64,000 nt of DNA, taken from positions 10,309,713-10,373,712 of the forward strand of contig NC_092574.1 of NCBI RefSeq assembly GCF_037975245.1, in the 5' to 3' direction. How positions within the stretch are numbered: position 1 is the first letter of the stretch; each line of letters opens with the position of its first letter. The notes beneath the pieces are model-generated. The model saw only the letters and a program-made list of their open reading frames with translations, searched no databases and was not told the DNA's origin. The position numbers and the translations under genes are program-made. The DNA is from Apostichopus japonicus (lineage: Eukaryota; Echinodermata; Holothuroidea; Aspidochirotida; Stichopodidae). Of this stretch, positions 24,701 through 38,647 are shown piece by piece.

Positions 24701-26972
24701 TTTTAGTCTCTACATGTGGTTCCCATTTCCAATGTGTGATCTTTGTTAAGCTGCGGCACCGGTACATAAAAGGAAAACCTTGATTATCTGAAAAGCTCGT
24801 ATACATGTCTGTATATAGATAGACATATCATCCATCTATATATATTTTATACATATACGTCTATATACACATCGACTTGCTACCGGTAACCTACCGACCT
24901 CGTTTATTGGCGTTACCATGCAGGTCTGTTACAAGGTGTATTTTTTTGGGGGAATCGTAAATTACCTGCCTCATACCAATGGCGACCACTATACAGACTA
25001 GTGTTATGCTCTACTGAAGAATCCAGTATGAGAGTGTACAGTGGTGTCCTATGTACACAGGACGTACCCGGAATACCATAAATGCCAATATTACATGTAC
25101 TAAAAACGGAATTTTGTTTGTCCATGCCTGAGAATGGGTTACAAGATTTCCCCGCCCATGATATAATTGGAAAACAGTATGGATGGCTTGTATGGTGTGT
25201 TGTGGTATGTAGTAAGGGGGGGGGGGGGGGTAGACCCATAGCCAGGAATTACAAGTTCAAGGGGCACTATCTATTCAAGGAAGGAACACCCAACAACTTA
25301 AGGAGGGACACAAGACTCGAGTAATGTAAATTGTGTGTTTTTATTTTGTGTGTGTTGCGCACATTGGTGTTGTAGGGTGGGAGGGCGCCCACGTTCGTAT
25401 GACATGCGGGAGGGGCATCCGGTCAAGCTACGTGACCGGGGAGGGGATTGAAAAGACATCTCAATGATGAGGCAACCAACCTAGTGGTGGTATACATACG
25501 CGGTCATACTAAAGTGCAAGGAAGGTATCGAAAAACGCAGTCCACCTAGCAGTGGTTTATGGAGAAATCGTTACAGGAATACATACTTAACCCGGATCGA
25601 AGTTCATGACATTAACTTCGTGGGAAACAAAGAATGTTCTGTATTGAATTACGATAACTGCAAAGTATCAAGTTTAATTCCTATAAATATGAAGATCGCC
25701 TGGTCGCGAGGTTTCTGACTATTTGAGAATATTACATTACTCACTCCATGGGTTATCAACATCAAGGAAATATCCAACCATAATTCTCCATATTATAACA
25801 TCTTTAGGCTCACTATAGTACACAATACACACCATAGTGCGTGAATGTTTTATTCGTATATGATCATGAAGGCAATTGTACTCTACTGGTGATATATAGT
25901 ATAGTTCACGGAACAGGAAAATGACGTCACTGCGCTCTTAATTACAAGCAGAGAGTTTACTTTCTAGGAGTGAAACTCACCCTTACCAAAGATGATATAC
26001 TATGTGAGAGTGTACCTTCTTAACAATTGTATCCACCCGACGACTAGAATCCGCCATCATTCTTACCAAAAACGCCATAAATAATGCGACAGTGTGTTGT
26101 CTTGTGCTTCCAGGGGTACGGGAACTGCGAATAGTTGACCGTTTTTAATTTCAAATTAATAATTTGGCAATGGTTCCGCAACATACTCTTGATTGCATCA
26201 ATTGTAAAGCTACTACTAACACCTTCGATTGGAATTTCATTCTCTATTTCTCTGACGTCAGAACAGATAATGGTATCTTAAGCCGAATATGAATAATTAA
26301 ATAAGAACGTCGATCGCATGGTTTAAGTAACACCGTCTTCAGCAAAGATAAAAAAGAAAATAATAGTAATAATAAAAGAAAAAATAACTAAATAAAAATC
26401 TTAAAAAAAGCAAGATAAACAAGTTAGACGTGTTTTATTTTCAATCTAATCTATTTGATCGCTTCTTCACAAACAGCTACGTGTTATTGTCAGGAAAATT
26501 GTAAATAATGATTTTACATTAGCTACAGGATTATCATTATATACACTTTACAATGCTTTATTTTATCTTTGTAACTTTTACCGTCAGGGTCTTCATAATG
26601 CTATTTAGAGCTAATTAAAGGAAACTAGGTATGCCCCATATGTTTCCTACAATACATATTGCTAATTATAAACATATTTTTACTACAATGCGTCATCCTC
26701 TTCGCCTGTAGCTCTGTATACATTCTTTATGTATTCATCCTACGCAACCTGAATTCACTCTCGGAGTGTGCCAGGTGTGAAATTCATTGCTTCCTCAAAT
26801 GTAGCGATCCCATCCTCTTGCCTTGAGCTATTTTTGAATAAAAACATGCTTCGGTTAAGTTGAAAATCTCTCCTCAAAAGAATGATCATCCTAAATTCGT
26901 TCAAGTATAGTGAAGTATCACTCTTTGACATAACGAGTGTATCACATCACACTGCAGCAGGACCTACAACAG
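21760..26972. other. Intronic stretch, no gene recognised
   Basis: Contains C14 at 22078-22091, G12 at 23013-23024, a short (AATG)n at about 24579-24598 and G15 at 25216-25230. After the G15 run, AGACCCATAGCCAGGAATT resembles a transposon-end remnant, but no bounded element was found. Confidence 0.4.

Positions 26973-27034
<62 letters not shown>
26973..27034. repeat. (ATT)n trinucleotide repeat
   Basis: About 20 uninterrupted units, seen as a poly-Tyr frame. Confidence 0.97.
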
Positions 27035-28275
<1,241 letters not shown>

Positions 28276-28483
28276 CTTATATTGAAATCTACAGGCTTAT
28301 GGTCCTATGTATCAATTACGGATACTATCGAATAAAACATGAAACCGCTCTCACTTAAGACGTTTATAAGACTTCTTCAAATAGCCTGTATAGGCACCTA
28401 CGAATATACAGTTCTTGAAAGGACTCCCAATCCCGTTTTCGCTCTTCCCTTCCCAACCCCAACCTCTCTCTCATAAAGACATA

Positions 28484-29357
28484 CAGGGGCGTAGCGAGCG
28501 GGGGGTGTGGGGGGTGTCACACCCCCCCAATAATTTGGTCGCTGTCGGCAAATTTTGGGTCTGTCGGCAAAAGGAGAAAAGGTGAAGAGAGCGGAAGGGG
28601 AAGAAAGAAGGAAAGCTGAATAGAAAAAGGAGAACGGGAGCTTCTTCCGTGCCAAATTTGACTTAAAATATGCACCAGATTGCATCTAAGGACGTTTCAA
28701 AACTAAAAATTTTCCAAAGGGGAGGGGGACATCCCCTCCCCTTAGACCCCTCCCCCATTTCAGTCACCACTTCCAGATCCGTCGGCAAATCAAATTTGAC
28801 TTAAAATATACATCAGATTGCATCTAAGGACGTTTCAAAACTAAAAATTAGACCCCTCCCCCATTTCAGTCAACACTTCCAGATCCGTCGGCAAATCAAA
28901 TTTGACTTAAAATATGCACCAGATTGCATCTAAGGACGTTTCAAAACTAAAAAATTGCCAAAGGGGAGGGGGATACCCCCTCCCCTTAGACCCCTCCCCC
29001 ATTTCAGTCACCACTTCCAGATCCGTCGGCGAATCAAATTTGACTTAAAATATGCACCAAATTGCATCTAAGTACGTTTCAAAACTAAAAAATTGCCAAA
29101 GGGGAGGGGGACACCCCCTCCCCTTAGACCCCTCCCCCATTTCAGTCACCACTTCCAGATCCGTCGGCGAATCAAATTTGACTTAAAATATGCACCAGAT
29201 TGCATCTAAGTACGTTTCAAAACTAAAAAATTGCCAAAGGGGAGGGGGACACCCCCTCCCCTTAGACCCCTCCCCCATTTCAGTCACCACTTCCAGATCC
29301 GTCGGCAAATCAAATTCTCCACACCCCCCCAACAAAAAAACCTTCGCTACGCCCCTG
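28484..29357. mobile_element. Non-autonomous hAT-like element with internal tandem repeats (874 bp)
   Basis: Both ends read CAGGGGCGTAGCGA from outside inwards (14 bp identical). They are flanked by a perfect 8 bp direct repeat, AAGACATA, at 28476-28483 and 29358-29365. TIR type and duplication length both indicate hAT. The interior has five copies of a ~138 bp subrepeat, starting at about 28654, 28792, 28898, 29037 and 29174. Each includes GCACCAGATTGCATCTAAG or a variant; all but the second copy also include the GGGGAGGGGGA...CCCCTCCCC fold-back, which is missing there together with ~32 bp. No transposase is present. Confidence 0.92.
28654..29310. repeat. ~138 bp subrepeats inside the hAT-like element
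   Basis: Spacings between AAATTTGACTTAAAATAT landmarks are 138, 106, 139 and 137 bp. Copies 4 and 5 share GGCGAATC and CTAAGTACG, which suggests stepwise amplification from neighbouring copies. Confidence 0.9.
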
Positions 29358-29365
29358 AAGACATA

Positions 29366-30383
29366 TACATGATTCGGGAGCTTCTCGAATGACCCTTTCT
29401 AAATGTTTGTATATCAAATACATCGCGACTTCAAGCCTGCCTATAGGGTAGTGCGAACTTGGCACGACACCTATCACACACACAAAGCCCAAGGACTCTA
29501 ATATCGGTTAATAAATCATGCTTTAATAGCGGAACCGGACAAAAGTTTGGTTCACGAGCTTTCTTTACTTGTGATTGTTGCAGTCGGCAGAAGTGATTGT
29601 GGTGTGCACTTTGTTAGTTTAATACAATCTCACAGATGTAGCAAAAATACAATGAATTTCATAGGGATATTTCATATGTTTTATCTTCTCGCTGTGGTCA
29701 AGCAAAGTGAGATAACCGGTGGACGCCGCACTGCATGACTCTATCCTGTGTCATGCAAGTAATAATGAGCAGTTCCTTTTATCTACTTACCACCCGTGCT
29801 TGTGGTTACACTAATAAATAGTCTTAACCATCGGTACCACAATAAAATACAAGCACTAGTCAAAACAGTGTCTTAATTTCTTTCAAGAATTCGTCGTTGT
29901 TATCACAGAGGCTAATTCTCTTTGATAACCGTTAATCGATTGTACCTACAAATCCTGTTATCGTAGGATTTCGAGTCGATTCAACAGAAAAGGCGATGCT
30001 ATGTTTTGAAATTTTCTCTTGATAAATATCATTGTGTGTGTTGTCCCTCAAATGATTATCACCATTCCAATATTTCACAACGCAAATGCTGTGTGGTATG
30101 TTGTCATACCATTAATAGTATATTTCTCTTAAATATGTATTTTATGGAGATAGATGTATATTGAATTTCTCAACAATTGATTATGGCAGACTGTGGAAGA
30201 TCCCGTGTGTCGTTATTTGTGTACATTTTCACGTATATCCGATGCACACCGCTCACACATATTTGAGAAAGATTTCCTAACCAGCGACTTTAATTCACAC
30301 AATTGGGTCACCTTTGTGCCCTGATGGTTTCTGTGAACAAGGTGTTAATAAAACTAACACATCAACTCGCTTACTTCGGAGAA
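29366..30383. other. Spacer between two related hAT-like elements
   Basis: No gene or repeat recognised. Confidence 0.45.
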
Positions 30384-30391
30384 CTACGCCA

Positions 30392-30763
30392 CAAGGGCGT
30401 AGGAACCGGGGGGCTGGGGGGGGGCGCCAGCCCCCCAGTGAAAAATGTGGAGGGGCGGAAGTATCATTCCGCCCCCCCGGTTCGCAAGTCAGAAAACCCC
30501 TTTTTCGTTTTCAAATGAGAACAAAAATCTCATCTGGAGCACCAAATTGCATCTAAGGCCAGATAAAAATACAAAATTAAGTTTACAAATTGGAGTGGGT
30601 GTTGAAGTGTGCTATATTGCACCAAATTGCATCTGAGGCCACCTGGAAATGCAAAAACAATCCAAAGGGGGAGGGGACACCCCCTCCCCTTAGACCCCTC
30701 CCCCAGGCCGGCCATCAGTCTTCAGCCCCCCCCCCCACTCAAAAGTACCTTCCTACGCCACTG
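30392..30763. mobile_element. Second non-autonomous hAT-like element (372 bp), related to 28484-29357
   Basis: The left end CAAGGGCGTAGGAA and the right end TTCCTACGCCACTG are imperfect inverted repeats. A perfect 8 bp direct repeat, CTACGCCA, lies at 30384-30391 and 30764-30771. The interior shares the ACCAAATTGCATCTAAGG block (two copies, about 30541 and 30633) and the GGGGACACCCCCTCCCC segment with the larger element, so they belong to one family. The subrepeat has expanded in the larger copy. No coding capacity. Confidence 0.88.
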
Positions 30764-30780
30764 CTACGCCAGTATATGCC

Positions 30781-30830
30781 CATGCATTGTCACCTAATAA
30801 GAATGCATTCTTATTAGGTGACAATGCATG
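30781..30830. repeat. Perfect 50 bp palindrome (25 bp arms, no spacer)
   Basis: CATGCATTGTCACCTAATAA plus GAATG is followed at once by its exact reverse complement. It lies 10 bp beyond the target duplication of the neighbouring hAT-like element. Confidence 0.97.
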
Positions 30831-33800
30831 TTGCAACTCTATTCAATTCTATACCACTCCAATGATGGGACTTCCACTTTAACACTTAAGAATGAGGTTA
30901 AAAGACTGTTCTGAACGTTGTCAATTGACGATACACACATTCGGGGTGTTTGGTGTAGTCCTTTGATGTGATTTTTTTATGTTACAATATACACACAGAT
31001 TCTGTTTTTTTTTTCTACCACAAAGGGGAACTTCTTGGAAGCAGTTTCGTATTCATCTAAACAAATAACGTTTTCAATGCTACACGTTTCACGTACATTG
31101 AGCAGTTCTTCAACATGACCTAATTGCTATTTGGTAAAACGTGCAAAAAAACAACCCAACACAGAACTAGCAATATGTAACATAAATAGTTATGAACTAA
31201 CAGAAACTCCCTTAGTACTGAATGGTGAAAGTGGGGTGCGGCAAAAAGATTGTACATGTCACTAAAGATTATCACACGTGTTTTTATGTCTGGTCACTTA
31301 GAAGAAATTGCTCTGGCGACAAAGTCGTCGAAACTCGCTGAAAGGACAGATGGGTAAATACAGCAATGGTAGTGACAAGTAAATGACCCTTGATTCACCA
31401 CATCGAAACCAATAACGACCAAATTTAAGTTTGCATTGTTAAACTATGTACTCTCGATATCCTGACCTATACAGTATCATGGATTTTGGGTGTTAACACC
31501 TTTTATCAAAACTCTAAATTGGTTTTGGCGATGTGGCTTAAAGGAACTAACTGAGTAGGAAACATCATAACTTGTCCTATGTTCCTTTAAAAACCATAAT
31601 ATGAAGGACCACAAATATTTTTCAACACAAAACTGAGATATGCTGGTAATCATACTGTGATCGAAACACTGTTATTATTATATTTTGGAGGGGGGGGGGG
31701 GGGGTTGGAATATATAGAATTATCGCGATGAAAGTAGTAAGGAATCTCACATGCCCTGGGGTTCCCTCAAAGATAATAAACCGATGGGTTGTATTCAAAT
31801 TCCTTGTCTATCTTATCTGAATGTTAATAATAAAAGAAAATTAATAACGAACAATGATTGGGAATATATAAACAGTAGAAAAGAGTAAAGAAATTTACTG
31901 AGCAATTCATCCCTTTCTCTAAAAGTCCCTTCCCTGTGCCCCTTTCTATGTTTTATCGATTGAAATCGATCGCCACCAACTATGACCTGAATAGCACATT
32001 CTATAGGACGCTGGGCTGTAACCCATGTTACTGGTTCGAATAACGTTTCTAATCGCACATTTCTTTTTGTGTTTTTTTTTTTTTGGGGGGGGGGGACACT
32101 GAATTATAATAGTTTCCAGCAATAAAAGATAAAGCTGTTAGTACAATTTTCAACACTCACATTTTGCGTTTCGGTTCTGTAGGGGCTATGCTTTCCTTAT
32201 CTGACACGTAACATTAGTTTTGAAACTTTTCACACGTGTGCACTTTAGGAGAGGATGTTTATGTAACTCATCCCATTTTCTGGAAATTTCAACACGGGTG
32301 AAAGTAATATCTCCAATTTAGATAACTACTGATATATATTTAGTTTATACGCAACTATTTCAATTTAACATTCGTCAGATGATACCGACATGATCAACAT
32401 TATTCGTGTTATTACCGACCGACACAAATTTGCAACAATAGTTGTGTAGTTTCTGAATCTTGTCGGTGCTCTTGGAACTACTCGTCAAAATAGTTTAAGA
32501 CATCCCAGTGTAGTTCCCCAATGTCTCCTTAAATCTTTGAAAAACAAAAAGACCCATACCAATCCCCTGCCCTGGCCTTGTCGGTATATATCTGGGCCTG
32601 GGCAAAGTTTCATCTCATTGTATCGTTTGGCTTATAGTATGGTGTTGGTATCTTTCCAGGCACATTGGCAAGCCTTAAGGTATATATGTCGATACAGTGA
32701 ACATCGAATTTGATTGAAATTCATTCATATGGATCTTCCGTAAAGTTTTGAATTAAGAGTCATTAGTATATATATGCTCTGTAACAATGACATAATTGAC
32801 TAACCCACGCCTTCGTTAGACTATACAGCTCAAATTCAATTCAATCAAATCAATCAAGTGCCACTTTAAAGGGAATGTCATTTCGTTTGTTTCCATCTTA
32901 AACTTATGGATACTCGCGATTCTCGATAACGTTCATGCAGTTTATCATCATTTTACTATATTTATGGCTATCGTTTATATTTGGCGTCGAGACGCATTAT
33001 CTGCCACTGACACTTGCGTATGGTCGAGTGATCGGTTTTGATCTCAGGGTGAATTGTCCTCCCAAGAATTTCAGCAGTTACTAAATTTGTATTCGATAAG
33101 TGGAGGTTGCTAGGTTACTGCCTATTAAATAACACAATTTGTCAAATTGTAAATGACAAGTCCATTGAAACTTAAGCGGGCGAGGAACAGGGCTGACCAG
33201 GGAGATTCAGGACTGACTGTCGTTTATCCGCAACTTGATTTGTGGGTGAACTGTTTTGTAACTGGAGTCGGTGAAATTGATCAACTACTAGTTATGTGAA
33301 GGTGAGGGAGGGGGAAGGTGGCATAACGTAACATGTGCATATGTTACGTAAAAACATTCCTAAAGCGAATTTCCGTTAGCAAAGTAGTACGTATATGGAA
33401 AAGATTATTCCACACTGTTAGCTGTCAGTTACCAGTCTAAATATGATCTTCCTAACCGAGTCATCATATGGTTGATTGGATGGAACTTATTTTGATTGGT
33501 TAGACCCTTGACCCTTCATATCCCCGCTAAAAACAAAAGGCTAGTAGGATGTGGTATTGACCTACGAATGAGACAAATTTTCAGTCACCCTTCAGCCACT
33601 GGAATATCCCTTAAAGCAGGGCGGTTATTCTGTTACTCATTGCAATTAAATTCGTTTGAAGCTGCTTTGAGTGTTCTTTCCAGTTAGTGCTCAATATCGT
33701 TCGATACTTACATACCGATTTACAGGTTTAAGTAATATTTTGAAAAGGAACGGTTGTATAGAGGCAGGACACGTCTTCAGCGTTTTGCTGCCACCTGAAA

Positions 33801-36800
33801 TTTGCATTTCTCTAAAGGGGACAAATTGTGCGGTAGAAGTGGTCTGTCGTGATGGTGTGATTGCTTAATAGTTAATACTTCACATCAGTGATAAGATAAG
33901 ATCCTTTAAGGCGCCCAGCTTTGATTCATGTTGCATGTGTTTATATTGGTATGCATAATGGGACTTTAGGGAAATGTTTTTTTCGTACCTCAACTCAATG
34001 TTAGCTCAATATTTCATGTCCAAGAATTTGAGGTCCCATCAATTGCTTTTAGTACCCATCATTAAGTAATAATTCAAATGTCGTATTTCGATCATGGTTC
34101 TCATGTGTCATCTCATCAGCACCTATTGCGAGACATTTTTTACCAGGATTTTATTGCAGCTGAAACCATCGTAAAGTTGGAGGTCCCCAAATGCATGTTT
34201 GGTGGGTACTAGACACTGGTAGATCATAGTGCAGACAAGGTACCTTAAAGATGTTACCAATGTTTGATCTCACTGGTTTAATAGAAGTTCACCTTTATAA
34301 GATTATGTTGATAGAAATTAATTCCGAAGTCTAAAACCAGAAAACAGGAACCGTTATAGTTCTGGAACGCACGACGTTAACTTGTAATCCGTACTGTCGT
34401 TGAGTGAATTTTTCGCTCGAACACTAATATTTAATAAAGAATAAGACCCCTGCGATAGCTGAACGTTCCACTTCACAAGGATGTAAACGACCTAAGATAT
34501 ACTCTCATACAACAAACTATCACGATTTCCCCTGAACGAGTTCTGTCCGGGCTTTGGGAGATCTTAAACGAAGCGAGGTCAATCTTGCACTGCAATAGTT
34601 AAATTCTTCGTCGTGAAACATTGATAATTTCTATTGGCATTTTCGATAGAATTATTCAATGTATATCTACGGTTGAGTCAAGGTGTCTGGGATTGTATAA
34701 ACTGCCATGGCCCATCATTATGCATCTCTTGGTCTAAAGAACTGTACTTACCAACCGGTTTACTTATACTTTAGATGGATATGCTATATGAAGACCATCC
34801 TCTGATGAGATAAGTAGTCTGTGCAGGGTATATAGCTGTTTCTTCACTCACTCTCTCGAAGGACACAGAGGAATTCAAACTTTTTCTATATGTTCCGGTA
34901 ACGATCATGGTCATAAATTGTCATTCAAGCAGAAGATGAAGGGGGACCTCATCAACGTCATTCACAACCTATTTATTGATGGACAACAATTAATCAAGGA
35001 AAACATGTAAAGCATCTCGAGTTAATGGACCTTGGTTCATTATTAGGAATTTATCATCTGCAGGGAGATCGTTCATTTACATTAAACCATCCGACCTATT
35101 TGGTGAAGCCAATCGGCGGCATTTGTTTCATGAATCAGGTCTGAAAATTTGGTTCCATTTTTTTTTGGAGGGTTAAATTTACTCTTGTGAGTCGATGATA
35201 CTTTAATGCGTTTGTGGTTTCCGATGTGGACGTTCGAATTGCAGTTTAACTGCTGGCCCCGGTTGAATGTGGTAGGGTTATATTGTCTAAAGTATCGCAA
35301 TTGAATATCTGTATGGCTTGTACATACCACGGAACGAGGGAAGATTGAGTATTCACTTGACTAAACAGTCATATATGCATTACATATTAGTTTGGTAGAA
35401 TATTGCTTTTTAAACATGATAAATATAATTCCCAGTTTACTGGAACTCAAAAGCTGAGAAACATGTGCTATTAAAGCTACACACTGTTTCCTCAATGAGT
35501 TTTTCTTAGTCAGATGGTTGCTTGCGTGGCACATGAGAGACAAAAGTTAGTCATTTGTTAATGTCCAAGAACAAATTTGAAGCAACCAACTGACCCCGGC
35601 AGTTCATTATTATTTCTGTATTACGTTTTGCGACGTGCGACGTTCAATATTATTAACAGATTTTCATGATAGAGGTCAGGATCTTATTTGGATGTGATGG
35701 TAGTCTATCTCTCATTCCTGTACATCTGCCGTTTCAAGGAATAGAAGGAAATTCCTTGCAGCCATTGTAATACCGGGTTTTGGAAGATGGAGATCAATTG
35801 AAGCGTCAGCGAATAGGCCTACGCAACCACGTCGATACGGATCAGTCAGTATAGCCGGTTAGAAAAGATGTGCAGTTTCCATCCGTCAACGACTTGTCCC
35901 ACATATGCGCACCTTACCTGATCCAGAGCCTTCCTAACCTGCTTGCACTTTGAACTTTCATACCCGTTTGACCTTTCCAGTAACACTGTTGTTGGAAAAG
36001 CACCTGTTCGTGGGAAATCGGGCATTGCAAGAGTTGAAACCGGGAGGCCATGTAAGATGGCAGCTCTCTGGTTGGGTAACGCTTTATATATAATATATAA
36101 CTGTTAATTTTATGGATTTACATGTAGGAATTGAAGATAGTGGCATAGAAGCATTCACTTGTGTCTATATGAAATCGATCTATCATATAGAACTGAGCAC
36201 ATTGTCATACTCAGTATGCACATGTTGATATATTGGAAATGGACTTGACATGGCCGTTACTACTAAAGCATTTACAATATAACAGAACTCGGATTTGAAA
36301 TTATGCCATATCCAAAAACTCGGTCAAAGATGCCTGTCAGCTTGATAACTCGGTTAGGGATTAGTAACAATTACATGTTTATGACTTTTAACATTTAATA
36401 GCCATGTTATTGGATCTGTAGTAAGTATGTTGTGATTCTTTTATAAAGTGATTAGCCCCTTTCCTAAGTAATATAGCCTATTCATAATACGGACATCGTC
36501 TATATCATCATTTACCATAACTTGGTGGTGATCATTTCCTGTATTTTCTGCATACGCTTTAACTCAAGTAATAGGGACGGAATGGAATCGATGTTCTACA
36601 GTTAGAATTAGAAAATGAGAGACGACTGAGAAACCAATAAAAGGCTACTTATTTCGTCACCTTTCCACTTTTTAAAAAGGAACTATTCGTAATTGTACGT
36701 GTATAAAATGAAGGCGCTACATGTATCCTCCCATGGTGAAACACGGACTTGACTTCAATTCTGCAGGATAGTATGAAGGTACTTTAGAAGGCATGCACTT

Positions 36801-38548
36801 CAATCATCGGAATCTTGTGTCTACTTAAAGAGTTATTACTTCCGATACAAAGGAAGTTGTGGTGCATTGATGGGTTTTCGTGATCAACTTTCGTTGTTAC
36901 TATTATTTTTCCAGAATAAACAAAGTGTTGTTCATTAGTGGGTTTGATAAAGCCATCGACGCCCTCGGTCTGTCGTTTGTTAAGCTTTTAATTTCTACAT
37001 AAAGAAGTTGGGAGTTTTGATCCCTTGCCAAAGGCGAAACCGCGAAACGTCGGAATCTGTCGACGGTGATGACGAATGTGATGAGACACCGTGATTAAAA
37101 AGGCGATAACTCATGTGCATCTTATATGAACTTCGTGCGTAGTAAATAGTACAGTTCGTGCTTGTTCTTGTTATTGGTGGAGGTCAAAGGTCATCTGTGG
37201 TCACCAGTGGCCAAAATATGAAAACGTGGAAACAAGCTGACTGGATTAGCTGACCCTGACAGATGGGTGGAAGGGTGCCACTTTAGTGGTATTACTTTGG
37301 TAGAATTATTGATCAACGTCATATGACGTCATTAGTGATTAAAGCTTACAAAAACTTGTAAACATGCCATTCCACATTGTTGGAATGTGGTGCACCTAAG
37401 TAACTGTAAGTAAATTGTCTAATATAAAATTCCACATGGAATCACTAAGCCTTTTGGCTTGCTGATTGAACAAATGTAAGGATCATTTCAGGTCGGCATT
37501 GGATAATATGTGACTACCATAAAAATATATAAAAAAAACAAGCGTACTAAGGAACTGCGGCTTTGGTGAATCCCAAAGTTAGTTTTTAAGTTACCAAAGA
37601 GTTTCCCCTAAGCTTTTAGCAGTTTTGGTGTAGGCCAACGGTCATATGAGGTCATTGGTGTTCGAATCTAGAACAAAACTTATTCAGTCCTCCTTAAAAT
37701 TAATCTCTTTTATTGGTATGTAGCGTTCTCTCCAAAAGCATGTAGAAACTCAAGTCCATCTCAGCTTCTTCTCATAATTGGCGCCCTCGTTTGTGAAGGA
37801 ACTTGTGTACATACCGTGGCTGTTGTTCTCTTCATCAACATGAAAAGTTCCCATTGATTGACATACGCTTGAGTTGAACCAATCATTCTTGGCAGAAGAT
37901 CATAGATTGTTTTGTATCCAACAGGCTTACACTGTATTAAGACGGTGTGGTAGATTTTCTTTATCAGCGATACTATTTATTTTCATGTTATCTTTCGTGA
38001 TGTCTTTCTGAACGTTTCTTCCCGCCACCATCTTGATTCCCTTTTCACCGAGAAAGACCTCGGTAGCCTGATCTAAGACTCGCATGAAGCTAAGAAAGAA
38101 ACAAATTTCACATATCCTGTCTGCTTCAGTAGTATTGACTGTAGTGTTTTCCCCTTTTGTACGTGCAGACAGTGAGTCTCTCATGATCGGGGCAGTATCG
38201 GTAATAGCTCCATGGTATAGCATACCACTATAATAAAGTGAATGAACCTGAGATTCGCGAGTTAAAAAACGATGCAATACACATAGCAATATGTCCTCCG
38301 ATGTAGGAAAGTATTTAGAGACGCTTGCGGAAAATGGTTGTTTGTTTAATAAGGTATCGCTTTACAAATCTTTCTTTTCATTTCAGAACTATATAACTGA
38401 CTTACTTCCGTATGTATACTGATAGGCCTACTGGTGTGAAAGCTTCACATTCGTGATAATAAATGATGGTCTGGAGTTTAGGCGACAGAGTGTACCGAAA
38501 ACTAGTGCACTGAACTGTACTAAGTAATATGCTGCTATTACAGGACCT
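30831..38548. other. Intronic stretch, no gene recognised
   Basis: Contains G15 at 31690-31704 and T13-G11 at 32072-32095. No bounded element, RNA gene or exon was found. The longest non-repeat open frame of the window, 120 codons on the minus strand at 37927-38289, lies here and has no recognised domain. Confidence 0.4.
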
Positions 38549-38647
38549 TTCTTCCTCTCCTTTTCTTCCTTCTCCTCCTCCTTCTTCTTCCTCCTCATCT
38601 TCCTCCTCCTCTTCCTCCCTCTCCTTCTTCTTCTCCTCCTCCCTCTC
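38549..38647. repeat. Polypyrimidine (CTT/CCT)n tract
   Basis: About 100 bp almost purely C and T on the plus strand. It appears as Glu/Arg-rich frames on the minus strand. Such mirror-like tracts can form triplex DNA. Confidence 0.93.

Noticed and set aside
28398-28685. 95-codon minus-strand frame overlapping the hAT-like element start
   Set aside because: It runs across the element boundary and is made of G/C-rich TIR sequence. It is not a transposase.
37927-38289. 120-codon minus-strand frame of balanced composition
   Set aside because: No recognised motif, non-ATG beginning and no convincing splice pair. By a rough estimate a frame of this size is expected by chance in 64 kb of this base composition.
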